In this document: piece after piece, positions 52,431-61,537 of the stretch | Position numbering within the stretch: position 1 is the first letter of the stretch | Layout of the letters: each line of letters opens with the position of its first letter | Notes under the pieces: model-generated | Seen by the model: only the letters and a program-made list of their open reading frames with translations | The model's database searches: none | What the model was told of the DNA's origin: nothing | Origin: Christiangramia oceanisediminis | GTDB taxonomy: Bacteria; Bacteroidota; Bacteroidia; Flavobacteriales; Flavobacteriaceae | Reading direction: 5' to 3' | NCBI RefSeq assembly: GCF_022570735.2 | Contig: NZ_JANCNS010000002.1 | Span: forward strand, 62,001 to 126,000 | Length of the DNA stretch: 64,000 bases | Program-made: the position numbers and the translations under genes

Positions 52431-54164
52431 ATGCAGGTAAAAACAGCGAGTTTCGAAAAGGTAAACACAAAGAACACCTTGACTGTTTCAGGAGCTGAAG
52501 CGGTGATTAAATGTTTGCTTGAAGAAGGTGTAGATACTATTTATGGTTATCCGGGAGGGGCGATCATGCCCGTCTATGATGAACTGTACAAATACCAGAA
52601 CGAAATTCACCACGTCCTCACCAGGCATGAACAGGGAGCGACGCACGCTGCCCAGGGTTATGCCAGGGTTTCAGGTAAGGTTGGAGTCGCTGTGGCTACT
52701 TCAGGACCGGGAGCAACGAATCTGATCACCGGTATCGCTGATGCTCAGATCGATTCAACGCCTATGGTTTGTATCACCGGCCAGGTAGGTTCTCATTTGC
52801 TGGGAAGCGACGCCTTCCAGGAAACCGATATTGTGGGTATTTCCACACCGGTTACTAAATGGAATTACCAGGTCACTAAAGCCGAAGAGATCCCGGAGGT
52901 AATGGCGAAAGCTTTCTATATCGCCAAATCTGGCAGACCTGGACCTGTTTTGATCGATATTACCAAAGACGCCCAGTTTGCTTCGCTGGAATTCAGTTAT
53001 AAAAAATGTTCTGGAATTCGCAGTTATAAACCAATCCCGGAATTGAATCTTCTGGAAGTGGAACGTGCTGCTGAAGTGATCAATAATGCGAAAAAACCTT
53101 TGATCGTCTGGGGCCAGGGAGTGATCCTTGGAGAAGCTGAAGAGCTGTTTAAGCAGGTTGTGGAAAAAGCAGGAATCCCTGCGGCCTGGACCATTTTAGG
53201 ACTTTCGGCTTTACCTACAGATCATCCCCTGAATGTGGGGATGGTAGGAATGCATGGAAATTATGCTCCGAATATGCTCACCAATGAATGTGATGTGTTG
53301 ATCGCTATCGGGATGAGGTTCGATGACCGGGTTACGGGAAATCTGGAAAAATACGCCAAACAGGCTAAAGTAATACATTTCGAAATAGATCCTGCCGAGA
53401 TCAATAAAAACGTAAAGGCAGATTATCCTGTTTTGGGAGATGTGAAAGAAAGCCTGAAAGCCTTACTTGAATTATTAGAGCCTAATTTTCATAAAGAATG
53501 GCATCAGAAGTTCAAGGATATGTATAAGACCGAATATGAAAAGGTCATTAAAGGAAACCTGGATGAAAATAAAAAGGATCTGGGGATGGCTGAGGTTATT
53601 CAGCAGATCAATAAGCAATCCAATGGCGATGCGATCATAGTTTCAGACGTTGGGCAGCACCAGATGGCAGCCTGTCGCTATGCTAAATTCAATGGAACAC
53701 GAAGCAATGTGACTTCTGGTGGCCTGGGAACTATGGGTTTTGCCCTTCCGGCAGCTATCGGCGCGAAAATGGCCAAACCGGAAAGAGATGTTGTAGCGGT
53801 AATAGGAGATGGTGGTTACCAGATGACAATCCAGGAACTGGGGACTATTTTTCAAACCAAAGTTCCGGTGAAAATCGTGCTTTTAAATAATGGTTTCCTG
53901 GGAATGGTGAGACAGTGGCAGCAGTTATTTTTCGATAAGCGCTATGCTTCCACTACCATGATCAATCCTGATTTTATAACGATTGCGAAGGGATATCATA
54001 TAAAAGCCGTTCAGGTTACTGAAAGAAGTCAGTTAAAAGATGCGGTTAAGGAAATGATGGACAGCAATGAAGCTTTTTTCCTTGAAGTAAAAGTTGAACA
54101 GGAAGAAAATGTCTTTCCTATGATCCCAACAGGAGCGGCAGTTTCAGACATATTATTAGAATAA
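52431..54164 (+). CDS. ilvB: Acetolactate synthase large subunit
   Basis: A protein of 577 residues. The ThDP-binding enzyme signatures are clear: YGYPGGAIMPVYDELY (catalytic Glu region is RHEQGATHAAQGYAR), TSGPGATNLITGIADA, FAD-binding middle domain (IAIGMRFDDR) and the ThDP motif VIGDGGYQM with NNGFLGMV. It joins two pyruvates, or pyruvate and 2-oxobutyrate. Its stop shares a base with the ilvN start (TAATG). Confidence 0.95.
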   Translation: MQVKTASFEKVNTKNTLTVSGAEAVIKCLLEEGVDTIYGYPGGAIMPVYDELYKYQNEIHHVLTRHEQGATHAAQGYARVSGKVGVAVATSGPGATNLITGIADAQIDSTPMVCITGQVGSHLLGSDAFQETDIVGISTPVTKWNYQVTKAEEIPEVMAKAFYIAKSGRPGPVLIDITKDAQFASLEFSYKKCSGIRSYKPIPELNLLEVERAAEVINNAKKPLIVWGQGVILGEAEELFKQVVEKAGIPAAWTILGLSALPTDHPLNVGMVGMHGNYAPNMLTNECDVLIAIGMRFDDRVTGNLEKYAKQAKVIHFEIDPAEINKNVKADYPVLGDVKESLKALLELLEPNFHKEWHQKFKDMYKTEYEKVIKGNLDENKKDLGMAEVIQQINKQSNGDAIIVSDVGQHQMAACRYAKFNGTRSNVTSGGLGTMGFALPAAIGAKMAKPERDVVAVIGDGGYQMTIQELGTIFQTKVPVKIVLLNNGFLGMVRQWQQLFFDKRYASTTMINPDFITIAKGYHIKAVQVTERSQLKDAVKEMMDSNEAFFLEVKVEQEENVFPMIPTGAAVSDILLE

Positions 54165-54703
54165 TGGAAAAGAAGAATTATACAGTATCTATATACACCG
54201 AAAACAATCTTGGATTATTGTCCAGGATCGCGGCCATCTTTTTAAAGAGGCACATCAACATTGAGAGTATCACGGCTTCGCCAAGTGAAGTCAATGAAGT
54301 GATGCGATTTATCATCATCGTGAATGTGACCGAAGAACAGATCAAAAAGATCGTGGGTCAGCTGGAGAAACAGATCGAGGTGATCAAGGCCTTTTATCAT
54401 ACCGATGCCGAAACCATCTACCAGGAAACGGCGCTATATAAGATAAGGTCTCAAGATTTTCTCGACGATCATAATATCCAGGATTTTATCAAAGAGACCA
54501 ATGCGCGTATCGTGACGGTTACCAAGGAATTCTTTGTGATCGAAAAAACAGGAAAACGAAGCGAGGTAGACGCACTTTATGAAACTTTAAAACCATACGG
54601 ATTGATGCAGTTCGTTAGATCTGGAACCATCGCGGTAACCAAGAACGAAATGCCAATTTCAGGAATATTAGAAAAATTTAATACCACAAACTCATTATCA
54701 TGA
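54164..54703 (+). CDS. ilvN: Acetolactate synthase small (regulatory) subunit
   Basis: A protein of 179 residues. The N-terminal ACT domain ([21 protein letters not shown] with RHINIESIT) normally binds the feedback effector valine. A second C-terminal domain has [21 protein letters not shown]. It stimulates and regulates the large subunit. It overlaps ilvB by 1 bp and ilvC by 4 bp. Confidence 0.93.
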   Translation: MEKKNYTVSIYTENNLGLLSRIAAIFLKRHINIESITASPSEVNEVMRFIIIVNVTEEQIKKIVGQLEKQIEVIKAFYHTDAETIYQETALYKIRSQDFLDDHNIQDFIKETNARIVTVTKEFFVIEKTGKRSEVDALYETLKPYGLMQFVRSGTIAVTKNEMPISGILEKFNTTNSLS

Positions 54704-56169
54704 CCAACTATTTTAACAGCCTTTCATCCAGCGAAAAACAAGCCCAGTTAGCAACCTGCCGATTTATGGAGCTTGAGGAATTTGACAACGGAGTTGATGC
54801 TTTAAGAGATAAGAAAATAGTCATTGTTGGCTGCGGCGCCCAGGGTCTTAACCAGGGCCTTAATATGCGCGACAGCGGACTCAATATTTCATATGCTTTA
54901 CGGGAAGGCGCCATTAAAGAGAAACGCCAGTCCTGGAAAAATGCCACCGAGAATAATTTTACCGTCGGAACATACGCAGAATTGATCCCGGAAGCAGATC
55001 TGGTGATCAATCTTACCCCAGATAAGCAGCATACTTCAGTTATTAAAGCGATTCAGCCGTATCTCAAAAAGGATGCCGTGCTTTCCTATTCTCATGGATT
55101 CAATATCGTGGAGGAAGGCATGAAGATCCGCGAAGATGTTACCGTGATAATGGTCGCACCAAAATGTCCGGGTTCTGAAGTTCGTGAAGAATACAAACGT
55201 GGCTTTGGCGTACCTACGCTTATCGCGGTACATCCTGAAAATGATCCTCACGGAATTGGCCTGGAATGGGCAAAAGCCTATGCTTATGCTACCGGAGGTC
55301 ATCGTGCCGGAGTGCTGGAATCTTCTTTCGTTGCTGAAGTGAAATCAGACCTGATGGGAGAGCAGACCATTCTTTGTGGGGTGCTTCAAACAGGATCGAT
55401 CCTCACTTTCAATAAAATGGTTGCTGAAGGTGTAGATCCAAATTATGCCGCGAAATTGATTCAGTATGGTTGGGAAACCATTACCGAAGCATTGAAACAT
55501 GGCGGCATTACCCAGATGATGGATCGCCTTTCAGATTCGGCAAAATTAAGGGCTTATGAAATTTCCGAAGATCTTAAGAAAACTATGCGTCCACTTTTTC
55601 AGAAGCATATGGATGATATCATTTCAGGTGAATTCAGTAGCCGAATGATGAAAGATTGGGCGAACGACGATAAGGAATTGCATACCTGGCGAGCTGAAAC
55701 CGAGAATACCGCATTTGAGAAAACCGAAGCAACTTCCGAAGAGATCACCGAACAGGAATATTTTGACAAAGGAGTTCTTTTGGTTGCTTTCGTAAAATCG
55801 GGAGTAGAGCTTGCTTTTGAGACCATGGTAGATGCCGGAATTATTGAAGAATCGGCTTACTATGAATCGCTTCATGAAACTCCACTTATTGCAAATACTA
55901 TTGCCAGGAAGAAATTGTACGAAATGAACCGTGTAATTTCAGACACCGCGGAATATGGCTGTTACCTGTTCGATCACGCTGCTAAGCCGTTGATCAAGGA
56001 TTACGTGAATTCTCTCGAGCCAGAAGTAGCCGGTAAAACCTATAAAGGTTCAGAAGTAGATGAGCAGAAATTGACGAAAATAAATGAGGAGATAAAGAAT
56101 CATCCGGTAGAAAAGGTTGGCGCGAAATTAAGAACCGCCATGACCGCAATGAAGAAAATATACGCATAA
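54700..56169 (+). CDS. ilvC: Ketol-acid reductoisomerase, long (class II) form
   Basis: A protein of 489 residues, so the longer class II form. The NADPH-binding fold has [22 protein letters not shown]. It rearranges and reduces acetolactate. [18 protein letters not shown] and [18 protein letters not shown] carry the metal-binding and active-site residues. ATGA overlap with ilvN and TAATG with ilvA show a tight operon. Confidence 0.95.
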   Translation: MTNYFNSLSSSEKQAQLATCRFMELEEFDNGVDALRDKKIVIVGCGAQGLNQGLNMRDSGLNISYALREGAIKEKRQSWKNATENNFTVGTYAELIPEADLVINLTPDKQHTSVIKAIQPYLKKDAVLSYSHGFNIVEEGMKIREDVTVIMVAPKCPGSEVREEYKRGFGVPTLIAVHPENDPHGIGLEWAKAYAYATGGHRAGVLESSFVAEVKSDLMGEQTILCGVLQTGSILTFNKMVAEGVDPNYAAKLIQYGWETITEALKHGGITQMMDRLSDSAKLRAYEISEDLKKTMRPLFQKHMDDIISGEFSSRMMKDWANDDKELHTWRAETENTAFEKTEATSEEITEQEYFDKGVLLVAFVKSGVELAFETMVDAGIIEESAYYESLHETPLIANTIARKKLYEMNRVISDTAEYGCYLFDHAAKPLIKDYVNSLEPEVAGKTYKGSEVDEQKLTKINEEIKNHPVEKVGAKLRTAMTAMKKIYA

Positions 56170-57443
56170 TGAACACTTTGCTGGAAAAAGAGAAGATATA
56201 CAAGCCCGATCATGAAGCCGTTAAACAGGCTGCTAAAAGAATTTCCAAAGTGGTCTTAAAGACCCCTTTAGCTGAATCGTTTACTTACAGTAAACGTTTT
56301 CAGGCGAATATCATGCTTAAAAGAGAGGACCTGCAACAGGTCCGCTCTTATAAGATTCGCGGTGCCTATAACAAGATTTCCAGCCTGCCCAAGGAGCAAC
56401 TCGAAAAAGGTGTTATTTGTGCCAGTGCCGGGAATCACGCTCAGGGGGTTGCTTTTGCCTGCAATAAACTAAAGGTAAAAGGAGTGATCTATATGCCCGG
56501 AACTACGCCAAAGCAAAAGGTTGAACAAACCCAGATGTTTGGTGGCGAATGGGTAGAAGTGGTTTTAAAGGGCGACACCTATGATGATTCCTTTAAAAGC
56601 GCGATGAAACATATGGAAGAGCAGGGCCTTGTATTTATTCATCCTTTTGATGATGAAAAAGTGATAGAAGGCCAGGCTACCATCGCTTTGGAAATTCTGG
56701 AGCAGGCTGATGCTCCTATAGATTATGTTTTTGCTCCACTTGGCGGCGGAGGTTTACTGGCGGGCGTTTCCACCATGTTCAAAAAGCTTTCTCCGGAGAC
56801 TAAAATTATTGGCATTGAGCCTGAAGGTGCTCCTTCCATGAAAACCTCTTTAAAAGAGGGAAGAGTAGTAGAACTGGAAAATATCGAACGTTTCGTGGAC
56901 GGCGCCTCCGTACAGAAGGTAGGATCCCGTAATTTTGCGATCTGCCAGGAAAACCTGGATGAAATGATCACTATTCCCGAAGGTAAGATCTGCCAGACTA
57001 TTCTTGATCTTTATAACCAGGATGCCATGGTAGTGGAACCGGCAGGCGCGATGGCGATCTCAGCCCTGGATCTTTATGCCGAAAAAATTAAAGGAAAAAA
57101 TGTGGTTTGTATCGTTAGCGGAAGTAATAATGATATCATCAGGATGGCTGAGATCAAGGAAAGAGCCATGCTTTACTCGGGCCTGAAACATTATTTCGTG
57201 GTCGTTTTTCCACAAAGAGCCGGAGCCTTAAAAGAATTTGTGGCGAAAGTACTGGGTCCTAACGATGACATTACTCATTTTGAATATTCGAAAAAACACA
57301 ACCGGTCAAACGGACCTGCCGTGGTAGGTATAGAATTGAAAGATCCTAAGGATTTTGGACCACTCGTGGATCGCATGAAAAAGAAGAACTTTTTTGGAGA
57401 ATATTTGAATGATAATCCAAATTTATTTCAATTTTTGATCTAG
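56169..57443 (+). CDS. ilvA: Threonine deaminase
   Basis: A protein of 424 residues. It starts isoleucine synthesis by forming 2-oxobutyrate from threonine with PLP. The PLP lysine is in the VRSYKIRGAYNKI segment; other motifs are ASAGNHAQGVAFACN and PLGGGGLLAGV. A C-terminal regulatory region (about residues 335-424) includes PQRAGALKEFVAKVLGPNDDI, a single ACT-like domain, shorter than the double domain of E. coli IlvA, so feedback behaviour may differ. It closes the ilv operon; the arg leader promoter starts right after it. Confidence 0.93.
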   Translation: MNTLLEKEKIYKPDHEAVKQAAKRISKVVLKTPLAESFTYSKRFQANIMLKREDLQQVRSYKIRGAYNKISSLPKEQLEKGVICASAGNHAQGVAFACNKLKVKGVIYMPGTTPKQKVEQTQMFGGEWVEVVLKGDTYDDSFKSAMKHMEEQGLVFIHPFDDEKVIEGQATIALEILEQADAPIDYVFAPLGGGGLLAGVSTMFKKLSPETKIIGIEPEGAPSMKTSLKEGRVVELENIERFVDGASVQKVGSRNFAICQENLDEMITIPEGKICQTILDLYNQDAMVVEPAGAMAISALDLYAEKIKGKNVVCIVSGSNNDIIRMAEIKERAMLYSGLKHYFVVVFPQRAGALKEFVAKVLGPNDDITHFEYSKKHNRSNGPAVVGIELKDPKDFGPLVDRMKKKNFFGEYLNDNPNLFQFLI

Positions 57444-57470
57444 TAAAGGCCTGTGGTTTAATTTTTTGTA

Positions 57471-57478
57471 TACATTTG
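57471..57478 (+). promoter_or_regulatory. -7 box of the arginine operon leader
   Basis: TACATTTG is an exact TAnnTTTG match, 28 bp after the ilvA stop and 4 bp before the leader-peptide ATG at 57483. No -33 TTG is visible at the usual spacing. It resembles the box before the ilv leader. Confidence 0.6.
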
Positions 57479-57482
57479 TAAC

Positions 57483-57542
57483 ATGATTTCGATCAAACAA
57501 ATAATATTACCCCGCTTTCATTTCAGGCCCCGCCGCTTCTAG
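57483..57542 (+). CDS. Arginine operon leader peptide 1 (19 residues)
   Basis: The ORF encodes MISIKQIILPRFHFRPRRF and stops with TAG. It contains four Arg codons near its end (R11, R15, R17, R18). The Arg codons lie inside a hairpin, TTTCAGG (57521-57527) with CCTGAAA (57552-57558), which is followed by a T-rich run (57561-57570). A ribosome reading these codons would disrupt the hairpin. The start codon is 4 bp after the -7 box. Confidence 0.6.
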   Translation: MISIKQIILPRFHFRPRRF

Positions 57543-57570
57543 GCAGTGATCCCTGAAACCCTTTTCTTTT
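57521..57570 (+). promoter_or_regulatory. Candidate arg attenuator hairpin over the leader's Arg codons
   Basis: TTTCAGG (57521-57527) pairs with CCTGAAA (57552-57558), and inner GCC/GGC bases add to the stem. CTTTTCTTTT follows at 57561-57570. The 7-bp stem with T-rich tail is weaker than the ilv terminator. Confidence 0.4.
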
Positions 57571-57629
57571 AATATTATTTGATTTTTCCCATTTTGAATT
57601 ATACATACAGCATAGAACAAAACATTGAG

Positions 57630-57647
57630 ATCAGAACTTTTTCTGAT
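57630..57647 (+). repeat. Stem-loop in the arg leader region
   Basis: ATCAGAA (57630-57636) pairs perfectly with TTCTGAT (57641-57647) around CTTT. It lies between the two leader ORFs, 10 bp before the second ORF's ATG. Confidence 0.4.
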
Positions 57648-57656
57648 ATTTCTCCT

Positions 57657-57686
57657 ATGCGCCGCCGTTTCCCCCGTCGCACGTAA
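57657..57686 (+). CDS. Arginine operon leader peptide 2 (MRRRFPRRT)
   Basis: A nine-codon ORF with five Arg codons (CGC CGC CGT ... CGT CGC), the densest Arg run in the window. A CGCAC/GTGCG hairpin (57678-57682 with 57687-57691) spans its last codons, and GGAACC/GGTTCC (57705-57710 with 57722-57727) follows. It could be a second arginine-sensing leader, read after the first. Its short length makes chance possible, but five Arg codons of nine next to the arg operon is unlikely by chance. Confidence 0.5.
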   Translation: MRRRFPRRT

Positions 57687-57780
57687 GTGCGTCTATATAT
57701 CTATGGAACCTAGGTGAGTCCGGTTCCGCCCTCGAAAACCCAGATCAAAAACTTTTTTTTCAACATAAATTTTTTAGCAG

Positions 57781-58422
57781 ATGAAGATTATCATTGCTAA
57801 TAAATCTCATGCTTCTTATGCTGAGATCATTTGTCAAACCATAGAAGAATCGGCCAAGGTCCGTGGGACCGGTATTGCGCGCAGAACTCCTGAATATATC
57901 ATCAATAAGATGGAGAAGGGAAATGCCGTGATTGCTCTGGATGGTGAAAAATTTGCCGGTTTCTGTTATATCGAAACCTGGAGCCACGATAAATATGTGG
58001 CCAATTCCGGGTTGATCGTGCATCCGGACTTCAGAAACCAGGGGCTGGCAAAGGATATCAAGAATGTCATTTTTGAACATTCCAGGAAAAAATATCCCGA
58101 GGCAAAGATCTTTGGGATCACCACCGGCCTCGCAGTGATGAAGATCAATTATGAATTAGGTTATCAGCCGGTTACTTTCTCTGAACTTACCGATGACGAA
58201 GCTTTCTGGAAAGGTTGCCAGACCTGTAAGAACTACGATGTTCTTACCAGGACCGAGCATAAGATGTGTCTGTGCACCGGAATGTTATATGATCCCGAGA
58301 AAAAGAAGAACACTAAAAAAGTTGAGAAACCTAAAAGCAAATTCAACGATAAGGCTTTTCAGAGGCTAAAACATATCAAACAAACGCTTTTCTATAAAAA
58401 GGAAAAGGTAGAAAAGGAATAA
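57781..58422 (+). CDS. GNAT acetyltransferase at the head of the arginine operon, likely N-acylglutamate synthase
   Basis: A protein of 213 residues. The GNAT core has a beta-strand YIETWSHDKYVANSGLIVHPDFRNQGLAKDI with the acyl-CoA loop RNQGLA. A cysteine cluster near residues 145-165 (CQTCKN and CLCTG) may bind a metal. It has the position of the N-acylglutamate synthase expected at the start of Bacteroidota arg operons, which lack a classical ArgA. Family knowledge supports that role for a comparable protein in Bacteroides; the acyl donor (acetyl or succinyl) cannot be told from sequence. It is followed by a REP-like repeat. Confidence 0.75.
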   Translation: MKIIIANKSHASYAEIICQTIEESAKVRGTGIARRTPEYIINKMEKGNAVIALDGEKFAGFCYIETWSHDKYVANSGLIVHPDFRNQGLAKDIKNVIFEHSRKKYPEAKIFGITTGLAVMKINYELGYQPVTFSELTDDEAFWKGCQTCKNYDVLTRTEHKMCLCTGMLYDPEKKKNTKKVEKPKSKFNDKAFQRLKHIKQTLFYKKEKVEKE

Positions 58423-58432
58423 TTAATTAAGC

Positions 58433-58488
58433 CGTCACCTCGAGCGCGTCATCCCGAGCGGAGTCGAGGGGCGAGAGGTCTGGCTGAC
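58433..58488 (+). repeat. REP-like repeat between the GNAT gene and argG
   Basis: GTCACCTCGAG...GTCATCCCGAGCGGAGTCGAG with an ending GGCTGAC forms the same kind of palindrome as the repeats near 50.1 kb. It fills the 85-bp gap between the two genes. Confidence 0.7.
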
Positions 58489-58507
58489 AAAATTGAATCA
58501 ATAAAAA

Positions 58508-59695
58508 ATGAAAAAAGTAGTCATAGCATACAGCGGGGGATTAGATACCTCTTATTGCGCTAAATATTTATCGGAAGAAGAAGGTTTTGAAGTTCATGCG
58601 GTGAGTGTGAATACAGGCGGGTTTTCAGATGAAGAGATCCAGAAGATAGGGGAGAATGCTAAAAAAATAGGAGCAAGCAGCTATAAGAATATAGATGCGA
58701 TCTCCTCATTTTATAATAAAGTGGTAAAATATCTCATTTTCGGAAATGTTCTTAAAAATGATACCTATCCTCTTTCTGTTAGTGCTGAACGAATAATCCA
58801 GGCGATCGAGATCGTTAATTATGCCAAGAAGATCGGGGCCGGACATATTGCGCATGGAAGTACCGGTGCAGGAAATGACCAGGTTAGGTTCGATATGATC
58901 TTCCAGATCATCGCACCTGAGATCAAGATCATTACTCCAATTAGAGACAAGCAGCTCAGCAGGCAGGAAGAGATAGATTACCTGAAAAGTAAGGGAGTGG
59001 AAATGAACTGGGAAAAAGCCAAATATTCAGTAAATAAAGGTCTTTGGGGAACCAGTGTAGGTGGAGCTGAAACTTTAACTTCAGAAAAAGCATTACCAGA
59101 AACGGCTTATCCTTCTCAATTGAACGAAATTGAAGCTAGACAGGTTAAACTTACTTTCACAAAGGGAGAGATTACGGCTATAGACAGCAAAGAAAATGCA
59201 CCGGAAAAGAATATTGAGATCCTTGAAGGTATTGCCTCAAAATATGCCATCGGCAGGGATATTCATGTGGGTGATACCATTATTGGAATTAAAGGAAGAG
59301 TCGGTTTTGAGGCCGCAGCTGCACTAATTACCATTAAAGCTCATCATTTACTGGAAAAACACACCTTGAGTAAATGGCAGCTTCAGCATAAGGATTATAC
59401 CTCGAACTGGTACGGAATGCACCTGCATGAAGGATTATACCTGGATCCCGTAATGCGAGATTTTGAAGCTCAACTAGAGAGTTCCCAGGCTAAAGTTAGC
59501 GGCGATGTATTCGTGACACTTCAGCCTTACAGGTTTAATCTAGACGGAATTAAATCCAAGCATGACCTTATGAATAGCAGTTTCGGAAACTACGGAGAGG
59601 AAAACAAAGCCTGGACTGCCGATGATGCCAAAGGATTTATCAAGATCCTCTCCAATTCCGGGAAGATCTATCAACACGTAAACCAGGATTCATGA
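58508..59695 (+). CDS. argG: Argininosuccinate synthase
   Basis: A protein of 395 residues. It joins citrulline and aspartate using ATP. The PP-loop is VVIAYSGGLDTSYCA near the start, and AHGSTGAGNDQVRFDM carries the citrulline/aspartate site. LEKHTLSKWQL and LHEGLYLDPVMRDFE match the C-terminal part. The ATGA overlap with argC (4 bp) shows coupling. Confidence 0.95.
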   Translation: MKKVVIAYSGGLDTSYCAKYLSEEEGFEVHAVSVNTGGFSDEEIQKIGENAKKIGASSYKNIDAISSFYNKVVKYLIFGNVLKNDTYPLSVSAERIIQAIEIVNYAKKIGAGHIAHGSTGAGNDQVRFDMIFQIIAPEIKIITPIRDKQLSRQEEIDYLKSKGVEMNWEKAKYSVNKGLWGTSVGGAETLTSEKALPETAYPSQLNEIEARQVKLTFTKGEITAIDSKENAPEKNIEILEGIASKYAIGRDIHVGDTIIGIKGRVGFEAAAALITIKAHHLLEKHTLSKWQLQHKDYTSNWYGMHLHEGLYLDPVMRDFEAQLESSQAKVSGDVFVTLQPYRFNLDGIKSKHDLMNSSFGNYGEENKAWTADDAKGFIKILSNSGKIYQHVNQDS

Positions 59696-60657
59696 TCGAA
59701 GCAGGAATTATAGGAGGTGCGGGTTATACCGCCGGGGAACTTATCAGGATATTATTGAATCACCCTGAGGTGAATCTGAATTTCGTTTTCAGCACTTCCC
59801 AACCAGGAAAGCCCATTTACAGTATTCACCAGGATCTCATTGGCGACACAGAAATTAAGTTTACCGATAAGATCAATACCGAAGTGGAGGTAGTATTCCT
59901 TTGTCTAGGTCATGGAAACTCTAAAAAGTTCCTCGCTGAAAATCAATTTTCAGCAAAAACGAAAATTGTTGATCTGAGTACCGATTTCAGGCAAAAATCT
60001 GATGATCATAAATTCATTTACGGCCTCCCTGAACTGAATAAAAAAGACATTGAAAAAGCCGATTTGATCGCCAATCCCGGTTGTTTTGCCACCGCGATCA
60101 CACTAGCGATCCTTCCACTGGCGAAAAATGCTTTGTTGAAAGATGAGGTTCACATAAATGCCGTAACCGGTGCGACCGGGGCGGGAACATCGCTTTCCGG
60201 AACCACTCATTTTAGCTGGAGAGATAATAACTTTTCAGCCTATAAATCATTCGAACATCAGCATTTGAATGAAATAGGGCAAAGTTTGAAGCAGTTGCAG
60301 GCCGATCATGATGCTGAGATCAATTTCATCCCGAACAGGGGAAATTTTTCGAGGGGGATTCATGCAACCGCCTATACCAAATTTGAAGGAGACCTGGATG
60401 AGGCGAAAAAGTTATATGCCGATTTTTACCAGGATGCCGCTTTCACTTTTATTACCGATGAAGAATTGCATTTAAAGCAGGTGGTAAATACAAATAAGTG
60501 TTTGTTGAGGTTACAGAAATTCGGAAATAAATTATTGATCACCAGCGTGATCGATAATTTGCTGAAAGGAGCTTCCGGACAGGCGGTTCAGAATATGAAC
60601 CTGATGTTCGGGCTGGATGAGAAGTTGGGCTTGAATTTAAAGGCGAGTTATTTCTAA
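59692..60657 (+). CDS. argC: N-acylglutamyl-phosphate reductase
   Basis: A protein of 321 residues. The NADPH-binding start is IEAGIIGGAGYTAGELIRIL. The catalytic cysteine is in ANPGCFATAITLA, and NRGNFSRGIHATAY carries the other active-site residues. It reduces the acylglutamyl phosphate in the third step of ornithine synthesis. A REP-like repeat follows at 60662. Confidence 0.94.
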   Translation: MIEAGIIGGAGYTAGELIRILLNHPEVNLNFVFSTSQPGKPIYSIHQDLIGDTEIKFTDKINTEVEVVFLCLGHGNSKKFLAENQFSAKTKIVDLSTDFRQKSDDHKFIYGLPELNKKDIEKADLIANPGCFATAITLAILPLAKNALLKDEVHINAVTGATGAGTSLSGTTHFSWRDNNFSAYKSFEHQHLNEIGQSLKQLQADHDAEINFIPNRGNFSRGIHATAYTKFEGDLDEAKKLYADFYQDAAFTFITDEELHLKQVVNTNKCLLRLQKFGNKLLITSVIDNLLKGASGQAVQNMNLMFGLDEKLGLNLKASYF

Positions 60658-60661
60658 TGAA

Positions 60662-60718
60662 CGTCATCCTGAACTTGTTTCAGGATCTCAGAGAAGCTGA
60701 AATAAATTCAGCTTGACG
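60662..60718 (+). repeat. REP-like repeat between argC and proC
   Basis: CGTCATCCTGAACTTGTTTC and its partner AGCTTGACG form a two-hairpin palindrome typical of Flavobacteria repeats. It fills most of the 83-bp gap. Confidence 0.75.
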
Positions 60719-60740
60719 GATTTATTCAAAATATGATAAT

Positions 60741-61535
60741 ATGAAAATAGCAATTATCGGTACCGGGAACCTGGGAGTTTCGATCGCGAAGGGATTGATC
60801 TTCAGCAATGCATTTACCACGCTTTATCTCACAAAAAGGAAAACTGAGGATATTCAGGAGTTTTCAGAATACAATAAAGTAAGCATCACTTCAGATAACC
60901 TGGAGGCTGTGAAAAATTCTGATATCCTGATCTTCGCGGTTCAGCCGACTCAATTTGAACGAATCTTAGAGGAGATCAAGTTTGAGCTTACCGATAAACA
61001 TGTATTGATCTCTACGGTGACCGGGTTCAAGATTTCTCGAATGGAAGAGATCGTTGGAAAAGATCATTTTATCATTCGATCTATGCCAAATACTGCGATC
61101 GCTGTTGGAAAATCCATGACCTGCCTTTGCAGTAATGAGGTGGGACAAAAACGGATCAAGATCGCCGAGGCTATTTTCAACCGACTAGGCACCAGTATAA
61201 TCATTCCTGAAAGCAAAATGCAGGCAGCCACCGTAATCTGCGCCAGCGGAGTCGCGTTCTGGATGCGTTTGATACGTGCTACGACCCAGGGAGCAGTACA
61301 ACTCGGTTTTGACGCAAAAGACGCTCAGCAGCTCTCTATGCAAACCTGCCTTGGTGCAGCGAGTCTGTTAATTGAGTCTGGAAAACATCCGGAAGAGGAG
61401 ATAGATAAGGTGACTACCCCGAGAGGTTGTACTATTGAAGGCCTTAACGAAATGGAACATAATGGACTCAGTTCCTCTCTGATTAAAGGAATTCAGGCGT
61501 CATTCAAAAAAATTAATAATATCTCAGATCAATAA
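60741..61535 (+). CDS. proC: Pyrroline-5-carboxylate reductase
   Basis: A protein of 264 residues. The NADPH fold starts MKIAIIGTGNLGVSIAKGLI, and the conserved C-terminal block has VTTPRGCTIEGLNEME (the family usually has TSPGGTT). SMPNTAIAVGKSMT is the substrate region. It makes proline from pyrroline-5-carboxylate and sits inside the arginine operon, 2 bp before argD, so proline synthesis is co-expressed with arginine synthesis. Confidence 0.92.
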   Translation: MKIAIIGTGNLGVSIAKGLIFSNAFTTLYLTKRKTEDIQEFSEYNKVSITSDNLEAVKNSDILIFAVQPTQFERILEEIKFELTDKHVLISTVTGFKISRMEEIVGKDHFIIRSMPNTAIAVGKSMTCLCSNEVGQKRIKIAEAIFNRLGTSIIIPESKMQAATVICASGVAFWMRLIRATTQGAVQLGFDAKDAQQLSMQTCLGAASLLIESGKHPEEEIDKVTTPRGCTIEGLNEMEHNGLSSSLIKGIQASFKKINNISDQ

Positions 61536-61537
61536 TT

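Noticed and set aside
57690-57745. A tRNA-like look to the sequence around GGTGAGTCCGGTTCCGCC
   Set aside because: No acceptor stem, anticodon arm or T-loop consensus can be folded from it; hairpins in the arg leader explain it better.
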